Below, piece by piece: positions 42,810 to 51,248 of a stretch of 64,000 nt of DNA. The notes under the pieces were generated by a model. That model worked only from the letters and a program-made list of their open reading frames with translations. It had not been told where the DNA came from and did not search any database. Numbering within the stretch: the first letter of the stretch is position 1; each line of letters begins with the position of its first letter. The stretch covers positions 496,001 through 560,000 of the forward strand of contig NZ_VTGX01000004.1 in assembly GCF_009729095.1 (NCBI RefSeq), read 5' to 3'. A program made the translations under genes and the position numbers. This DNA is from Mycolicibacterium sp. CBMA 247 (lineage in GTDB: Bacteria > Actinomycetota > Actinomycetes > Mycobacteriales > Mycobacteriaceae).

Positions 42810-43202
42810 GTTCTCCCTAAGCTATATCGCCGGTGATCCCGGAGGCCCACCGATCTGTGGTCGGCGTCACGGTCCCCCGCAGAACCGTACCGCCGCGCAA
42901 GACCCACGTGTGACGCTGATTAAAAACCTCACACACCGCTCTTACGTATTACTCATCGTTGACACGAGGAACATAACGGGGAGGCATCCGGGCGGCAACG
43001 CAAGCACATATCCGCACGGCTGCATACGGTCGATCGATCAAAGTTTGCTGAAAACCAGCTGAGAAACAGCCAACGACACCGTGACGCTGGGAATTGAGCC
43101 ATTGGGCAATGCGGTGACGCCGTTCGCCTTGGTAACGAAAACAGGTCAAGACCACAGCGTGGAACCCACGGGTTTTCCCGCCCCCACTTGCCGCTCACCG
43201 AC
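42810..43202. other. Long leader/promoter region of mspA, no gene seen
   Basis: No frame on either strand has both a start context and a recognisable product. The region is less GC-rich than its neighbours in places (for instance around 42918-42980) and presumably contains the porin promoter and leader. Confidence 0.5.
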
Positions 43203-43361
43203 TCATTGATGATGGGGCGGAATGTTGTTCCGCAACCACCGGTCACGGTCGGCATCATCGTCCGGCGAAGCGGTGTCGCGTTCGTCGGGAGCTATCTCCG
43301 GGAGAGTCTCACCGAAGATCTTGTTAACTGCGTCGCGGGACACTTTCTTGGCTTCCGACAT
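43203..43361 (-). CDS. Small conserved acidic protein
   Basis: 52 residues from ATG 43361 with ggggatt upstream. MSEAKKVSRDAVNKIFGETL is followed by an Asp-rich centre and ends DRDRWLRNNIPPHHQ. The compact, charged, alpha-helical composition and clear start context support a real gene. I recognise it only as a conserved mycobacterial type without known function. It lies between moaB2 and mspA on the same strand. Confidence 0.7.
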   Translation of the reverse strand: MSEAKKVSRDAVNKIFGETLPEIAPDERDTASPDDDADRDRWLRNNIPPHHQ

Positions 43362-43472
43362 AAACAATCCCCTTTGTGACGAAGATCACATCTCATCCTA
43401 GGCCGCACTGCCATGCCCGTTAACCTGCCAGTAACCAGCATGGACCCGCGGCTCGGCCTTCGCCTGGAAAAA

Positions 43473-43499
43473 GAAACGGCGGCCGATGGCCGCCGTTTC
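43473..43499 (-). terminator. Terminator of the mprAB-pepD-moaB2 group
   Basis: gaaacggcggcc (43473-43484) pairs perfectly with ggccgccgtttc (43488-43499) around a three-base loop. Read on the minus strand it is followed by a run of five T. It lies 8 bp past the moaB2 stop. Confidence 0.93.
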
Positions 43500-43507
43500 C
43501 GTTGTGG

Positions 43508-44086
43508 CTAGATCTCCAAACTTGATAGCTGGCCTATGACTTGTGCGGCCAGCGGCCCGAGTGTGGCCATCCCGTCGCGCACCGCGGCACGTGACCCGGC
43601 AATGTTCACCACCAGCGTGCTGCCCGAGACTCCGGACAGGCCGCGGGACAGCCCGGCGTCGACGATGCCGGCCGAAAGCCCCGACGCCCGCAGCGCCTCG
43701 GCGATACCCAGCAGCTCGCGGTCGAGGATGTCGAGGGTGGCCTCCGGCGTCACGTCGCGCGGCGTCACGCCCGTACCGCCGACCGACACCACCAGATCGA
43801 CACCGCCGATCACGGCCGTGTTCAACGCGTTGCGAATCTCGACCTCGTCGGCGGCCACCACCACAACGCCGTCGACGACCAAACCGGCCTCGCCCAACAA
43901 CTCCGTGACCAACGGACCGCTGTGGTCTTCCTCGCCGTGTGCAGTGCGATCATCCACGACGACGACGAGCGCCCTGCCCACCAACTCCCCTGGCTGTTCC
44001 ATGCCTGCAACCGTATATCCGGCGGCAGACAACGGCGTAGTCAGACGGAGTGTGGCCGGCCCGCCGGCTCCGATAAGGGTGCTCAC
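43508..44086 (-). CDS. moaB2: MoaB/MogA-type molybdopterin adenylyltransferase-like protein
   Basis: 192 residues from GTG 44086, a start supported by GTGA overlap with pepD; ATG 44002 is an alternative. ALVVVVDDRTAHGEEDHSGP and VSVGGTGVTPRDVTPEAT (the GGTG pterin-binding loop) and SGSTLVVNIAGS are the MoaB/MogA hallmarks. Expected to act on molybdopterin in Moco synthesis. Rv0984 orthologue. Confidence 0.9.
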   Translation of the reverse strand: MSTLIGAGGPATLRLTTPLSAAGYTVAGMEQPGELVGRALVVVVDDRTAHGEEDHSGPLVTELLGEAGLVVDGVVVVAADEVEIRNALNTAVIGGVDLVVSVGGTGVTPRDVTPEATLDILDRELLGIAEALRASGLSAGIVDAGLSRGLSGVSGSTLVVNIAGSRAAVRDGMATLGPLAAQVIGQLSSLEI

Positions 44087-45432
44087 TGCTCGGCCTTTCC
44101 GAGGGTGACCTCGATGGTCTGCGGCTTGCCGCCCTGGTCCAGGAAGGTCAGCGTGACCTTGTCGCCGGGGGCCTTGGACCGTACGGCGGCCACCAGCGCG
44201 TCGGCGCTGCCGATCACCCGGTCGTCGACCTTGGTGACCACGACTCCGCTGGGCAGACCAGCCACCGCCGCGGCTCCACCGTTGGTGACCTCGACGATCT
44301 TCGCGCCGTCGCTTGTGGTGTCGTTGCTGACCTGCACGCCCAGCGAGGCATGCGAGGCCGTCCCGCTCTGGATCAGCTCGTCGGCGATCCGCTTGGCCTG
44401 ATCCACCGGGATCGCGAAGCCCAGGCCGATCGACCCGCTCTGGGCCTGCGGCGAATCCCCGCCCATGGTGGCGATCGCCGAGTTGATCCCGACCAGTTCG
44501 CCGTTCATGTTGACCAGCGCGCCACCGGAGTTGCCCGGGTTGATCGCGGCGTCGGTCTGGATGGCGTCGAGCACGGTGTTCTGGTTCTTGGTGTCACCGC
44601 CGGCGGCGACCGGCCGGTTCAGCGCGCTGATGATGCCGGTGGTGACGGTGCCTTCGAGGCCCAGCGGTGACCCGACGGCCACGACGTCCTGGCCCACCCG
44701 CAGGTTGGCCGACGAGCCCAGCGTGATCGGGGTCAGGCCCGACGCGTCCTGTGCGCGCACCACGGCGATGTCGCTGCTGGGGTCGGTGCCCACGACGGTG
44801 AACGACTTGGTGGTCCCGTCGGAGAACGTGACCTTGGTCTGGGCGCCGGCCGGCGCGCCCCCCTGTGCCGGTGCCGGCGCGCCCGGCTTGGCGGCGGCCT
44901 GCACGACGTGGTTGTTGGTCAAGATGAGGCCGTCGGAGGTCAGGATGATGCCCGAGCCCTCCTCGGAGGCGCGGCCGAGGTCGGTCTCGAGCTTGACCAC
45001 GCTCGGCACGACCTTCGCTGCCACCTGTTCCACCGAACCGGGGGGCAGGGCGGCCGCGGGAACGGACGGCGCTGCGCCGAGACCCTGGGTGCCCAGCCGC
45101 GGGTGGTCGTCGCGCACCACTGTGGCGACACCGCCGCCGATGCCCGCCGACACCACGGCCACGGCGAGCGCGCCGGCAAGCAGGCCGGCCCGGGAACGCT
45201 TCTTGGCCGGGACGGGCTGCGGGGCGGCCGGGATCCGGTACGGGTCATACGGCGCGCGGTAGGCCTGCTGCTGAGGCTGATGTTGCTGCGGTTGGTGCTG
45301 TTGCGGCTGCTGACGGGCGTAGCGCCAGTCGTACTGCTGCTGGTAAGAGTCGGGACGCGCACCCGGGTAGCCGGGGGCGACGCCGCCGGGGCGCTGCTCC
45401 GGCTGCTGGGGGTACCTCGGGTGGTTCGTCAT
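44083..45432 (-). CDS. pepD: HtrA-like serine protease PepD
   Basis: 449 residues. A Gln/Pro-rich cytoplasmic segment (30-60) precedes one TM helix (about 82-106). The trypsin-like domain has the triad H175 (LTNNHVVQAA), D221 (SSDIAVVRAQD) and S302 (NPGNSGGAL), and a C-terminal PDZ domain begins near 350. Envelope quality-control protease, Rv0983 orthologue, known to be controlled by MprAB and SigE. A candidate MprA box lies about 130 bp upstream (45561-45578). It is coupled to moaB2. Confidence 0.95.
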   Translation of the reverse strand: MTNHPRYPQQPEQRPGGVAPGYPGARPDSYQQQYDWRYARQQPQQHQPQQHQPQQQAYRAPYDPYRIPAAPQPVPAKKRSRAGLLAGALAVAVVSAGIGGGVATVVRDDHPRLGTQGLGAAPSVPAAALPPGSVEQVAAKVVPSVVKLETDLGRASEEGSGIILTSDGLILTNNHVVQAAAKPGAPAPAQGGAPAGAQTKVTFSDGTTKSFTVVGTDPSSDIAVVRAQDASGLTPITLGSSANLRVGQDVVAVGSPLGLEGTVTTGIISALNRPVAAGGDTKNQNTVLDAIQTDAAINPGNSGGALVNMNGELVGINSAIATMGGDSPQAQSGSIGLGFAIPVDQAKRIADELIQSGTASHASLGVQVSNDTTSDGAKIVEVTNGGAAAVAGLPSGVVVTKVDDRVIGSADALVAAVRSKAPGDKVTLTFLDQGGKPQTIEVTLGKAEQ

Positions 45433-45560
45433 TGTGCTGCGTGCTCTTCTCTTGTAAAAGGTCCGCCGGCCGATGAACGGCCTGCCCGACCCGCATGTCC
45501 AACCCTCGTGTCTCTCACTCCGTCAAACGAAGTTGCGGTCACTCAGGTTGCCCAGATGAG

Positions 45561-45578
45561 CTGAGAATCCACTTAGAG
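45561..45578 (-). promoter_or_regulatory. Candidate MprA box before pepD
   Basis: On the minus strand CTCTAAG-tgga-TTCTCAG forms an imperfect direct repeat with an 11-bp period, the same geometry as the box before mprA (47837-47854). pepD is a known MprA target, which supports the assignment. Confidence 0.6.
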
Positions 45579-45622
45579 ATTTTCGATCCATCCGTGACTC
45601 GTCGCCCGACCGTTCAACTGTC

Positions 45623-47122
45623 TCACCTTTTGTCTGCGCCGACAGTGCGCCCACCGCCGACCGGGTGCACATGAGTCGCATCGGCATTGGGGATCGGCTC
45701 CCCCGGCAGCGTCATGTGAATCGAGGCACCCGGCGGGGTACCGCCCGGCACGGTCTCGTCAATCCGCAGTGCGCCACCGTGTTTGAGCACCACCTGCTGG
45801 ACGATAGCCAACCCGAGGCCCGATCCTGGCATCGCCCTGGCCGCATCCGAGCGGTAGAACCGTTCGAACACCAGCCCGCGTTCCTGCGGCGGGATACCTG
45901 GGCCGTGGTCGGAGACCACCAACTCGGCGTGCCTCGGATCGACCTGATGCAACCGCACATCGACCCGGCCGCCGGCCGGACTCCACTTGGCGGCGTTGTC
46001 GAGCAGGTTGAGCACCGCGCGGCCCAGCCCGGGTGCATCGCCGAACACCTGCCAGCCGATGACGTCGACCTCGAATTCGATGTCGTTGCGACGTCGCCGC
46101 ACGCGCTCCAGGCTGCGGTCGACGACCTCGGACATGTCGACCGGTTCGGGGGTGATGCCGCCGGCATCGTCGCGGGTGAGGTCGACGAGGTCACCGACCA
46201 GGGTGGAGAGCTCCTCGATCTGGGCGATCACATCCGTCTGCAGCCCGGCCATCTCGTCTTCGGGCAGCGGCGGCGCCCCCGGCGCCTGTGAGGCCATGAG
46301 CAGTTCGACGTTGGTGCGCAGCGAGGTCAGCGGGGTTCTCAGTTCGTGCCCGGCGTCGGAGACCAGTCGGGCCTGGCGTTCGCGCGATTCGGCCAGCGCC
46401 CGCAGCATCATGTTGAACGCCTCGGTGAGCCGGGCCAGCTCGTCACTGCCGACCACCGGGATGGGCCGCAGGTCCTCGGTGCGGGCCACCCGTTCCGCGG
46501 CTTCGGTGAGTCTGCCCACCGGCCGCAGCCCGGCTCTGGCCACCGCACCACCGGCCATGGCGGCGACCGCGACGCCGATGCCACCGACGATGAGCAGCAC
46601 GGTGCCCAGCCGTCGCAGCACTTGGACGGTGGGCGCCAGGCTCTTGGAGATCAGCAGGGAGCTGCCGTTGGCCAGGTGCACCGCGAGCACCCGCTGGTGG
46701 TTGGCGGTGCGCAGGGACATCAGCAGCTCGCCGGTGATGACATCCTTCTCGGGCTGGCCCAGCGGCAGCATCTGGCCCTGCTGGTTGGCCGTGTAGATGG
46801 ACCGGCCCGGGATCACCAGCATCGCGTTGACATCGGAGTACGCGGTGCCCTCGATCGCCTTGCCGGGGTCGGCGGCCAGCGATCCGCTCTCGATGAGCAG
46901 CCGGGCCCGGCTGTGCAGCTGGTTGTCCAGGTCGTCGTAGAGCGCGCGCGACACGACGGCGTAGACGGCGACGGCCATCAGGACCACCACCATGGCCACC
47001 ATCGACATCGCGAGCATCATCACGCGCCAGCGCAACGACAGTGAGCTGGCATTGGGCAGGACGGCGGCGGGCCGCCAAGAGTTCGCAGCGGCGGTTCGCC
47101 AAGTATTCGCGTTGAACGCCAT
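45623..47122 (-). CDS. mprB: Envelope-stress sensor histidine kinase
   Basis: 499 residues from ATG 47122, five bases after the mprA stop. TM1 is MLAMSMVAMVVVLMAVAVYA, then an extracytoplasmic domain with GSLAADPGKAIEGTAYSDVN, TM2 VLLIVGGIGVAVAAMAGGAV, HAMP, H-box AGHELRTPLTSLRTN with His 259, and an HATPase with SDHGPGIP and GSGLGLAIV. Nearly identical in layout to M. tuberculosis MprB, which senses envelope stress and unfolded exported proteins. Confidence 0.95.
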   Translation of the reverse strand: MAFNANTWRTAAANSWRPAAVLPNASSLSLRWRVMMLAMSMVAMVVVLMAVAVYAVVSRALYDDLDNQLHSRARLLIESGSLAADPGKAIEGTAYSDVNAMLVIPGRSIYTANQQGQMLPLGQPEKDVITGELLMSLRTANHQRVLAVHLANGSSLLISKSLAPTVQVLRRLGTVLLIVGGIGVAVAAMAGGAVARAGLRPVGRLTEAAERVARTEDLRPIPVVGSDELARLTEAFNMMLRALAESRERQARLVSDAGHELRTPLTSLRTNVELLMASQAPGAPPLPEDEMAGLQTDVIAQIEELSTLVGDLVDLTRDDAGGITPEPVDMSEVVDRSLERVRRRRNDIEFEVDVIGWQVFGDAPGLGRAVLNLLDNAAKWSPAGGRVDVRLHQVDPRHAELVVSDHGPGIPPQERGLVFERFYRSDAARAMPGSGLGLAIVQQVVLKHGGALRIDETVPGGTPPGASIHMTLPGEPIPNADATHVHPVGGGRTVGADKR

Positions 47123-47126
47123 CAAA

Positions 47127-47813
47127 TCAGGGAGGCGTTTCGCGCAGCACATAGCCGACGCCGCGCACGGTGTGGATCAGCCGCAGCTCGCCTTCGGCCT
47201 CGGTCTTGCGGCGCAGGTAGCCGATGTACACCTCGAGGGCATTGCCCGAGGTCGGGAAGTCGAAACCCCACACCTCTTCGAGGATGCGGCTGCGGGTGAG
47301 CACCCGGCGCGGGTTGGCGATCAGCATTTCCAGCAGCGAGAACTCGGTGCGGGTGAGGCTGATCTGACGCTCGCCGCGGGTCACCTCACGGGTCACCGGG
47401 TCCAGGGTCAGATCCGAGAACGACATCTTCTGCGAATCTGTGCCGTCTTCGTTCACGGTCCGGCGCAGCAACGCCCGCATCCGGGCAAGAAGTTCCTCCA
47501 GCGCAAACGGCTTGGGCAGGTAATCGTCGGCGCCGGCGTCCAGCCCCGCGACCCGCTCGGAGACCGAGTCGCGGGCGGTCAGCACCAGGATCGGTAGGTC
47601 GTCACCGGTGCTGCGCAGCTGCCGGCACACTTCCAGGCCGTCCAGCCGCGGCATCATCACGTCCAGAACCACAGCGTCGGGCCGGTCATGGGCTATCGCA
47701 TCGAGGGCTTCGACTCCGTCTTGGGCGAGCTCGACCGAATAACCATTGAAGGAAAGCGACCGGCGCAGAGATTCGCGCACAGCGCGATCGTCATCAACGA
47801 CAAGTATGCGCAC
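47127..47813 (-). CDS. mprA: OmpR-family response regulator
   Basis: 228 residues from GTG 47813 ([20 protein letters not shown]); GTG was preferred to ATG 47828 by family length. Receiver domain with phospho-acceptor Asp in [12 protein letters not shown] and the Thr/Lys switch ILVLTARD and LPKPFALEE. The winged helix ends [20 protein letters not shown]. With MprB it controls sigE, pepD and its own operon. A box of two CTCTCAG repeats lies 24-41 bp upstream. Confidence 0.95.
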   Translation of the reverse strand: MRILVVDDDRAVRESLRRSLSFNGYSVELAQDGVEALDAIAHDRPDAVVLDVMMPRLDGLEVCRQLRSTGDDLPILVLTARDSVSERVAGLDAGADDYLPKPFALEELLARMRALLRRTVNEDGTDSQKMSFSDLTLDPVTREVTRGERQISLTRTEFSLLEMLIANPRRVLTRSRILEEVWGFDFPTSGNALEVYIGYLRRKTEAEGELRLIHTVRGVGYVLRETPP

Positions 47814-47836
47814 AGGCAACAGTCTCATCCCGCTGT

Positions 47837-47854
47837 CTGAGAGTGGGCTGAGAG
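47837..47854 (-). promoter_or_regulatory. MprA autoregulatory box
   Basis: On the minus strand CTCTCAG-ccca-CTCTCAG is a perfect direct repeat with an 11-bp period, immediately before mprA. MprA is known to bind loosely conserved direct repeats of this kind and to control its own operon. Confidence 0.7.
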
Positions 47855-47919
47855 GCGCGCCGCAAATTTACCCTGCGTTTTCGCGTGCCCGGGACGGCCC
47901 TGAGGAGCGCAGACACGAC

Positions 47920-47951
47920 AAAAAGCGCTATCACGAGTGATAGCGCTTTTT
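47920..47951 (-). terminator. Terminator after rpmF
   Basis: aaaaagcgctatca (47920-47933) pairs perfectly with tgatagcgcttttt (47938-47951), loop cgag. Five T follow on the minus strand. It separates rpmF from the mprA promoter. Confidence 0.95.
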
Positions 47952-47970
47952 GAAGAAGTGTCTGCGGGTT

Positions 47971-48144
47971 CTAGCGCTTGTCGAGGTCGACCAGGCCGAG
48001 ACGGGCGGCCTTCAGCAGACGACGCGGCACCTTGTGCTGCTGACCGGCGACACTGACGCCGACGAGACCGGTGGCCTCGGCCTTCCACTGCGCGCGCCGG
48101 CTACGGGTGTTCGCGCGCGACATTCTGCGCTTGGGCACAGCCAT
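47971..48144 (-). CDS. rpmF: 50S ribosomal protein L32
   Basis: 57 residues from ATG 48144: [20 protein letters not shown], ending [17 protein letters not shown]. The zinc-binding CxxC pairs of C+ L32 proteins are absent, so this is the zinc-independent form. Rv0979A position. A strong terminator follows. Confidence 0.96.
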   Translation of the reverse strand: MAVPKRRMSRANTRSRRAQWKAEATGLVGVSVAGQQHKVPRRLLKAARLGLVDLDKR

Positions 48145-48351
48145 GACGTGCATCTCCTTGCTCTGGGTTGTTGCCGCGCGTATCGAAAGAGCTCGCCGGC
48201 GGCGACGATTGGATACAGAGTAACGGTTGCCCGCCATCGGTTCCAAAACGGCCGGCTCCAAAACGCTGGGCCCACCCTTGACGTTAGACCGGCGGTACCC
48301 GCTAACCTACCGGTTGGTTGGGTGGCCATATCAGCGTCGACAGGAGTGCGT

Positions 48352-50103
48352 GTGCCTTCACAGTCTGGTGCAGTACGCATCGGCAATTGCTCGGGCTTCT
48401 ACGGTGACCGGCTGTCCGCGATGCGCGACATGCTCACCGGCGGTGAGCTGGACTATCTGACCGGCGACTATCTGGCCGAACTCACCATGCTGATCCTGGC
48501 CCGGGACCGGGCCAAGAATCCCGACCGCGGCTATGCGAAGACCTTCCTGATCCAGCTGGAGCAGTCGCTCGGGCTGGCCCTGGAAAAAGGCGTGAAGATC
48601 GTGGCCAACGCCGGCGGCCTCAACCCGGCCGGGCTGGCCGCCGCGGTGCGGACCCTGGCCGAACGCCTGGGCCTCGACGTCAACGTCGCCCACGTCGAGG
48701 GTGACGACCTGGTGGCGCGCGCCGGCGAACTCGGGTTGGGCACTGCTCCGGCGGGCAGGATCGAAGCGACCGGGGGATCGATTCTCGCGGCCAATGCCTA
48801 CCTGGGCGCGTGGGGCATCGTCGACTGCCTGAATTCCGGCGCCGACGTCGTGGTGACCGGCCGGGTGACCGATGCCTCGGTGATCGTCGGGCCCGCGGCC
48901 GCACACTTCGGGTGGTCCCGCACCGATTACGACGCGCTGGCCGGGGCGGTGGCTGCCGGTCACGTGATCGAATGCGGCACCCAGGCCACCGGCGGCAATT
49001 ACTCGTTCTTCTCTGAGATTCCCGATCTGGCCCGGCCGGGCTTCCCGATCGCCGAGATCTCCGCCGACGGCTCCTCGGTGATCACCAAGCATTCCGGCAC
49101 CGGCGGGCAGGTCAGCGTCGGCACGGTCACCGCGCAGCTGCTCTACGAGATCACCGGCGCGCGCTACGCCAACCCCGATGTGACGCTGCGCGTCGATTCG
49201 CTGCGGTTGAGCCAGGACGGCCCCGATGGCACTGATCGGGTTCTGATCTCCAATGTTGCGGGCGAGGCCCCGCCGCCGACTCTGAAGGTGTCGTGCAACA
49301 GCATCGGCGGCTTCCGCAACGCCGCCACGTTCGTGCTGACCGGCCTGGACATCGAGGCCAAGGCCGAGCTCGTGCGCAGCCAGTTGGAGGCCGGGCTGAA
49401 AGTCCGCCCGGCCGAACTGGATTGGAGCCTGGCCCGCACGGATCATCGCGACGCCGATACCGAGGAGACCGCCAGCGCACTGCTGCACTGCGTGGTCCGC
49501 GATCCGGATCCCAACGTCGTCGGCCGCCAATTCTCGTCGGCGGGAGTCGAACTCGCGCTCGCGAGCTATCCAGGATTCACCACCACCGCGCCTCCCGGCG
49601 ACGGTCAGGTCTACGGCGTCTTCACGCCCGGCTACGTCGACTCCACCGAGGTGCCGCACATAGCCGTGCATGCCGACGGCACCCGGGTCGATATCGCGCC
49701 GGCCACCGAAACCCTCCCCCTCGCACCGGCCGAAGAGCCGGTGCTGCCTGAGCCATTGCCGGCCGGGCCGGCCACACGAGCGGCCCTCGGCACGATCGCC
49801 GGCGCCCGCAGCGGCGACAAGGGCGGGTCGGCCAATGTGGGGGTGTGGGTGCGCACAGATGAGCAGTGGCGCTGGCTGGCGCACACCCTGACCGTCGACA
49901 AGCTTCGCGAATTGCTGCCCGAGACAGCCGACCTGCCGGTCACCCGGCATGTGCTGCCGAATCTGCGGGCGGTGAACTTTGTGATCGAAGGCATTCTCGG
50001 CCAGGGCGTCGCATATCAGGCCCGGTTCGATCCGCAGGCCAAGGGGCTGGGCGAATGGTTGCGCAGCCGTCATCTCGATATCCCGGAGGAACTCATCAAG
50101 TGA
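48352..50103 (+). CDS. AtuA-like (DUF1446) protein
   Basis: 583 residues from GTG 48352; caggag five bases upstream favours it over GTG 48346. The first 440 residues are the DUF1446/AtuA domain (RIGNCSGFYGDRLSAMRDML, IVANAGGLNPAGLA, SGADVVVTGRVTDASVIVGP, ECGTQATGGNYSFF). The last 100 residues (AGARSGDKGGSANVGVWVR) form the associated C-terminal AtuA-type ferredoxin-like domain. AtuA is essential for acyclic terpene use in Pseudomonas, but its reaction is unknown. First gene of a six-gene coupled operon with carboxylase and dehydrogenases. It is not part of the M. tuberculosis Rv0971c-Rv0975c set. Confidence 0.85.
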   Translation: MPSQSGAVRIGNCSGFYGDRLSAMRDMLTGGELDYLTGDYLAELTMLILARDRAKNPDRGYAKTFLIQLEQSLGLALEKGVKIVANAGGLNPAGLAAAVRTLAERLGLDVNVAHVEGDDLVARAGELGLGTAPAGRIEATGGSILAANAYLGAWGIVDCLNSGADVVVTGRVTDASVIVGPAAAHFGWSRTDYDALAGAVAAGHVIECGTQATGGNYSFFSEIPDLARPGFPIAEISADGSSVITKHSGTGGQVSVGTVTAQLLYEITGARYANPDVTLRVDSLRLSQDGPDGTDRVLISNVAGEAPPPTLKVSCNSIGGFRNAATFVLTGLDIEAKAELVRSQLEAGLKVRPAELDWSLARTDHRDADTEETASALLHCVVRDPDPNVVGRQFSSAGVELALASYPGFTTTAPPGDGQVYGVFTPGYVDSTEVPHIAVHADGTRVDIAPATETLPLAPAEEPVLPEPLPAGPATRAALGTIAGARSGDKGGSANVGVWVRTDEQWRWLAHTLTVDKLRELLPETADLPVTRHVLPNLRAVNFVIEGILGQGVAYQARFDPQAKGLGEWLRSRHLDIPEELIK

Positions 50104-51248
50104 GTATGTGGAATTCGCCCGAGCGCGAGGCACTGCGCAATACGGTGCGCAGATTCGCCGAACGCGAGGTGCTGCCCCATGCCGACGAGTGGGAGCGCAC
50201 CGGTGAGCTCCCCCGCGAGCTGCACCGCAAAGCCGGCGAGGCCGGGCTGCTCGGGGCCAATTTCCCCGAGTCCGTCGGCGGTGGCGGCGGCGACGGAGCC
50301 GACGCGGTGATCATCTGCGAGGAAATGCATTACGCGGGTTCACCCGGCGGCGTGTTCGCCTCGTTGTTCACCTGCGGCATCGCGGTGCCGCACATGGTGG
50401 CCTCAGGTGACGAGCGGCTGATCGAGACGTACGTGAAGCCCACGCTGCGCGGCGAGAAGATCGGCTCGCTGGCCATCACCGAACCGGGCGGCGGCTCCGA
50501 CGTCGGGCATCTCACCACTCGCGCGACGCGAGACGGCGATGACTACATCCTCAACGGGGCCAAGACCTACATCACCTCGGGCGTGCGCGCCGACTACGTC
50601 GTCACCGCGTCCCGCACCGGCGGTCCGGGCGCGGCAGGCGTCTCATTGATCGTCGTCGACAAGGGCACACCGGGATTTGAGGTCACCCGCAAGCTCGACA
50701 AGATGGGTTGGCGCTCAAGCGATACCGCCGAGTTGTCCTATACCGATGCGCGGGTGCCGGTGGCCAACCTGATCGGCCCGGAGAACTCCGGCTTCCTGCA
50801 GATTGCCGCGGCGTTCGTCTCCGAGCGCGTGGGCCTGGCTGTGCAGGCGTACGCCAGTGCGCAGCGCTGCCTGGACCTGACCGTGCAGTGGTGCCGCGAC
50901 CGCGAGACCTTCGGCAAGCCGCTGATTTCCCGGCAGTCTGTACAGAACACGCTGGCCGAGATGGCCCGGCGTATCGATGTGGCCCGGGTGTACACGCGCC
51001 ATGTCGTCGAGCGGCAACTGGCCGGTGAAGCGAACCTGATCACCGAGGTCTGCTTCGCCAAGAACACCGCGGTCGAGACCGGCGAATGGGTGGCGAACGC
51101 CGCCGTGCAGTTGTTCGGCGGGATGGGCTATATGGCCGAATCCGAGGTCGAGCGCCAGTACCGTGACATGCGCATCCTGGGTATCGGCGGCGGCACCACC
51201 GAGATCCTGACATCGTTGGCCGCAAAGACATTGGGGTTCCAGTCATGA
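50100..51248 (+). CDS. fadE13: Acyl-CoA dehydrogenase FadE13
   Basis: 382 residues from GTG 50100, overlapping the preceding stop (GTGA). FAD acyl-CoA dehydrogenase: LAITEPGGGSDVGHLTTRA, GAKTYITSG, the substrate-side DKMGWRSSDTAELSYTDARV, and QLFGGMGYMAESEVERQYRD near the C-terminus, where class members keep FAD-binding residues. Rv0975c orthologue. It probably oxidises a branched acyl-CoA (isovaleryl- or citronellyl-type) to the enoyl-CoA carboxylated by AccA2/AccD2. Confidence 0.9.
   Translation: MSMWNSPEREALRNTVRRFAEREVLPHADEWERTGELPRELHRKAGEAGLLGANFPESVGGGGGDGADAVIICEEMHYAGSPGGVFASLFTCGIAVPHMVASGDERLIETYVKPTLRGEKIGSLAITEPGGGSDVGHLTTRATRDGDDYILNGAKTYITSGVRADYVVTASRTGGPGAAGVSLIVVDKGTPGFEVTRKLDKMGWRSSDTAELSYTDARVPVANLIGPENSGFLQIAAAFVSERVGLAVQAYASAQRCLDLTVQWCRDRETFGKPLISRQSVQNTLAEMARRIDVARVYTRHVVERQLAGEANLITEVCFAKNTAVETGEWVANAAVQLFGGMGYMAESEVERQYRDMRILGIGGGTTEILTSLAAKTLGFQS

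Noticed and set aside
42810-43202. Small genes in the mspA upstream gap
   Set aside because: Short frames exist but lack ribosome sites and recognisable products.
48358-50133. 591-codon open frame antisense to the AtuA-like gene
   Set aside because: Arises from GC-rich third positions of the true gene; its product is His/Gly/Arg-rich without any recognisable motif.
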